From: Acinetobacter sp. UBA6641
Lineage (GTDB): Bacteria; Pseudomonadota; Gammaproteobacteria; Pseudomonadales; Moraxellaceae
Length of the DNA: 8,182 nt
Assembly (NCBI GenBank): GCA_002455755.1
Contig: DKLL01000147.1
Location: forward strand, 2,242-10,423
Direction: 5' to 3'
Part shown: piece by piece, positions 6,446 to 8,182 of the stretch
Position numbering within the stretch: the first letter of the stretch is position 1
Layout: each line of letters starts with the position of its first letter
Notes under the pieces: model-generated
What the model was told of the DNA's origin: nothing
Database searches by the model: none
What the model saw: only the letters and a program-made list of their open reading frames with translations
Translations under genes and position numbers: made by a program

Positions 6446-6910
6446 TTAACGCAGATCCAGATAAAAACTTTCCTTCACTTCTTCCATGACAATGTAACTG
6501 TGTGAGGAAGCGGAGGAGGGAAGTTTTTTAAGTAAGTCGCCGAGCAGACGTCGATAGGCACTCATTTCCTTTAAGCGCGCTTTCACCAGATAATCAAATT
6601 CGCCTGAAATCAGGTGACATTCCAGAACCTCAGGAATTTCCACCAAATCACGTGCCACCTGATCAAACACATCGCCCGATTTTGCAGATAGTTTAATTTC
6701 TAAAAATACTAACAGGTTGCGATCGACCAGTTGCGGATTCAGCCGCGCATAATAGCCCATGATGATGCCATCGCGTTCCAGACGTTTGACCCGCTCCGAA
6801 CAGGGGGTGGTAGACAGGTTGACCCGAGATGCCAATTCACTAATCGCAATCCGTCCATCGCGCTGCAAAATATCCAGAATCTGCTGATCTATACGGTCTA
6901 ATTTGCGCAT
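6446..6910 (-). CDS. Lrp/AsnC family transcriptional regulator, probable regulator of dadA
   Basis: This 154-residue protein has standard Lrp/AsnC architecture. An N-terminal helix-turn-helix starts from LDRIDQQILDILQRDGR (4-20), with the recognition helix around STTPCSERVKRL (33-44). A C-terminal ligand-binding/oligomerisation (RAM) domain spans residues about 68-145, with the family motif SGEFDYLVK (102-110). The start is ATG 6908-6910, with AAAAGGA seven to nine bases upstream. A longer frame reaching 7003 would add 31 residues unlike the family and would run across the promoter, so I reject it. The gene is divergent from dadA, the arrangement of the DadR/Lrp-type regulators that respond to alanine or other amino acids and control D-amino-acid catabolism. 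The dadA regulatory link is inferred from position and the operator-like site between the genes. Lrp-family proteins usually autoregulate. Confidence 0.92.
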   Translation of the reverse strand: MRKLDRIDQQILDILQRDGRIAISELASRVNLSTTPCSERVKRLERDGIIMGYYARLNPQLVDRNLLVFLEIKLSAKSGDVFDQVARDLVEIPEVLECHLISGEFDYLVKARLKEMSAYRRLLGDLLKKLPSSASSHSYIVMEEVKESFYLDLR

Positions 6911-6944
6911 TATGATTTTCCTTTTTTTAGAATTTTTTCGCGAC

Positions 6945-6999
6945 AAAACTATCAAATTACCTAGATTATAGTGCTTAAAACAGTGAAAAAAACTATCAA
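6945..6999. repeat. 11-bp direct repeat AAAACTATCAA flanking the regulator -10
   Basis: AAAACTATCAA occurs at 6945-6955 and again at 6989-6999, 44 bp apart (about four helical turns), one copy on each side of the TATAAT of the regulator gene. Same-face spacing fits a multimeric DNA-wrapping regulator, but the motif does not resemble the Lrp consensus closely. Confidence 0.5.
6965..6970 (-). promoter_or_regulatory. -10 element of the Lrp-family regulator gene
   Basis: On the - strand these bases read TATAAT, a perfect -10 hexamer, 54 bases from the regulator start codon. The expected -35 position falls in a T-rich run without a good match. On the + strand the overlapping bases 6967-6972 read TATAGT, so a second, opposing promoter could share the same site. 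Confidence 0.55.
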
Positions 7000-7007
7000 T
7001 CAAAAAA

Positions 7008-7013
7008 TATACT
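7008..7013 (+). promoter_or_regulatory. candidate dadA -10 element
   Basis: TATACT matches five of six -10 bases and would start transcription near 7020, about 28 bases before the dadA ATG. The -35 position (about 6985-6991) is an A-run without similarity to TTGACA, which is typical of activator-dependent promoters. An alternative is TATAGT at 6967-6972. Confidence 0.42.
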
Positions 7014-7031
7014 AGTGAAATAAACTAGTAT
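7009..7031. promoter_or_regulatory. probable Lrp-type operator upstream of dadA
   Basis: ATACTAGT (7009-7016) and ACTAGTAT (7024-7031) form a perfect 8-bp inverted repeat with a 7-base AT-rich centre. The inner 15 bases, TAGTGAAATAAACTA (7013-7027), match 12 of 15 positions of the published E. coli Lrp consensus YAGHAWATTWTDCTR, including both outer YAG/CTR ends. It overlaps the candidate dadA -10 and start point and lies between the regulator gene and dadA. Confidence 0.6.
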
Positions 7032-7047
7032 GCGTTAGGGATAAGCA

Positions 7048-8182
7048 ATGCGTGTAATTGTCTTGGGTAGTGGTGTCATCGGGGTTGCCAGTGCGTATTA
7101 CCTCGCACAACAGGGAGCAACCGTTACTGTCTTGGACCGTCAGTCTGGTCCTGCTGAAGAAACCAGTTTTGCCAATGCAGGTCAGGTTTCGCCGGGTTAT
7201 TCAACGCCGTGGGCAGCTCCAGGTATTCCATTTAAAGCAGTCAAGTGGATGTTTCAGCATCATGCACCGCTTGCCATCAATATGGATGGCAGCATGTGGC
7301 AATTACAGTGGATGGCGCAGATGCTCAAGAACTGCAATCCGCACAGCTATGCCATTAATAAAGAGCGCATGACCCGGGTGGCAGAGTATAGCCGTGACTG
7401 TCTCAGAGAGCTGCGTAAAGAAACCGGCATTCACTATGAAAACCGTTCTAAAGGCACCTTGCAAGTTTTTCGTAATGAAGCGCAACTGGACATGGTGCAA
7501 CGTGACATTCAGGTGCTAAAAGAATGTGGCGTGGAGCATGAGCTTTTGCTCAAAGATGATCTGGCCAAAGTGGAACCTGCTTTGGAGTTTGCCAAAGATA
7601 AACTGGTCGGTGGCCTGCATTTACCGAATGATGAAACCGGCGACTGCTACCTATTTACCAATGCGCTTGCAAACTTGGCCAAAGAGCTGGGTGTAGAATT
7701 TAAATTTAACCAAAACGTTGAAAAACTGGTGCTTGAGGGAGATGACATCAAGGGTGTGCTGGTAAATGGCCAAGTCCTCACAGCAGACCGTTATGTTCTG
7801 GCATTTGGCAGTTATTCACGTGACTTCTTAAAACCACTGCACCTGAATTTGCCGGTTTATCCGGTGAAAGGCTATTCACTCACCATTCCAATTATTGACC
7901 CTGCATTTGCACCGCAGTCTACGGTGCTGGATGAGACTTACAAGATTGCCATTACCCGTTTTGATCAGCGTATCCGGGTGGGTGGCATGGCTGAACTGAG
8001 TGGCTTTAACCATGGCCTGAACCAGGACCGCCGTGCCACGCTGGAAATGGTCACCAAGGATTTGTTCCCGGGTGGAAACCTGGCAGAAGCGACCTTCTGG
8101 ACCGGCTTGCGTCCAATGACGCCGGATTCCACCCCGATTATTGGTGCAACCCGTTTTAAAAACCTGTTCCTCAACACCGGTC
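7048..8182 (+). CDS. dadA: D-amino acid dehydrogenase small subunit (3' end outside window)
   Basis: DadA is an FAD enzyme that oxidatively deaminates D-amino acids, above all D-alanine, to 2-oxo acids and passes electrons to the respiratory chain; it works at the inner membrane face and with alanine racemase allows L-alanine catabolism. The frame is open from ATG 7048 to the right edge, 378 codons of about 420-430. The N-terminal FAD-binding motif is [15 protein letters not shown] (5-19), with Asp30 ending the second strand. Strong DadA signatures follow: [19 protein letters not shown] (41-59), [33 protein letters not shown], and [11 protein letters not shown] near the right edge. The FAD-binding motif after NTG is cut off. 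AGGGA (7037-7041) lies six bases before ATG. An Lrp-family gene diverges upstream; the racemase gene dadX is often next but lies outside this window. Confidence 0.96.
   Translation, partial: MRVIVLGSGVIGVASAYYLAQQGATVTVLDRQSGPAEETSFANAGQVSPGYSTPWAAPGIPFKAVKWMFQHHAPLAINMDGSMWQLQWMAQMLKNCNPHSYAINKERMTRVAEYSRDCLRELRKETGIHYENRSKGTLQVFRNEAQLDMVQRDIQVLKECGVEHELLLKDDLAKVEPALEFAKDKLVGGLHLPNDETGDCYLFTNALANLAKELGVEFKFNQNVEKLVLEGDDIKGVLVNGQVLTADRYVLAFGSYSRDFLKPLHLNLPVYPVKGYSLTIPIIDPAFAPQSTVLDETYKIAITRFDQRIRVGGMAELSGFNHGLNQDRRATLEMVTKDLFPGGNLAEATFWTGLRPMTPDSTPIIGATRFKNLFLNTG

Noticed and set aside
6911..7003. N-terminal extension of the Lrp-family gene (start at 7003)
   Set aside because: The extra 31 residues do not resemble the family, they cross the -10 element, and ATG 6910 has a good ribosome site.

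Overview
The window looks like an ordinary chromosomal segment of a gammaproteobacterium, most likely Acinetobacter (Moraxellaceae). This rests on moderate GC with AT-rich intergenic DNA, recognisable gammaproteobacterial proteins (YjdM, YegP, ThiD, DadA), and a small Lrp-type regulator divergent from dadA. The genus call is an inference from protein and composition style; no marker gene such as 16S is present. There are no insertion sequences, phage genes, CRISPR arrays, tRNAs or rRNAs. No stretch longer than about 270 bases lacks a gene.

Layout, left to right. (1) 1-807: the 3' end of a larger + strand gene whose visible part carries a GAF sensory domain, possibly fused to a PerM/AI-2E-type membrane protein upstream. 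(2) 1078-2178: a catalase-superfamily haem protein of the short y4iL-like type that keeps the main catalase active-site residues. (3) 2375-3182: a two-gene operon of an SRPBCC/AHSA1-domain protein and a DUF488 (YeaO-like) protein. (4) 3278-3619: yjdM (historic name phnA), with its own extended -10 promoter and a strong intrinsic terminator. (5) 3809-4168: a 5-carboxymethyl-2-hydroxymuconate isomerase-family tautomerase without pathway neighbours. (6) 4169-4412: an AT-rich gap holding two consecutive long imperfect hairpins. (7) 4413-4748: a YegP-like DUF1508 tandem-repeat protein ending in a 13-bp-stem terminator, convergent with (8) thiD on the - strand (4875-5642). (9) 5744-6388: a HAD phosphatase divergent from thiD. 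(10) 6446-6910: an Lrp/AsnC regulator (DadR type) on the - strand, divergent from (11) dadA, D-amino acid dehydrogenase, which runs off the right edge at 8182.

The clearest functional unit is the last one. The Lrp-family regulator and dadA share a 137-bp intergenic region with a perfect 8-bp inverted repeat. The centre of that repeat matches 12 of 15 positions of the classical Lrp consensus and overlaps the best dadA -10 hexamer. A perfect TATAAT serves the regulator, and an 11-bp direct repeat brackets it. This fits alanine/D-amino-acid-responsive control of dadA. The remaining genes are mostly single-gene transcription units separated by clear terminators. I do not see a convincing undescribed multi-gene system. 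The items most worth a second look are the dadA/regulator control region, the double-hairpin gap at 4174-4287, and the GAF extension on the left-edge protein.
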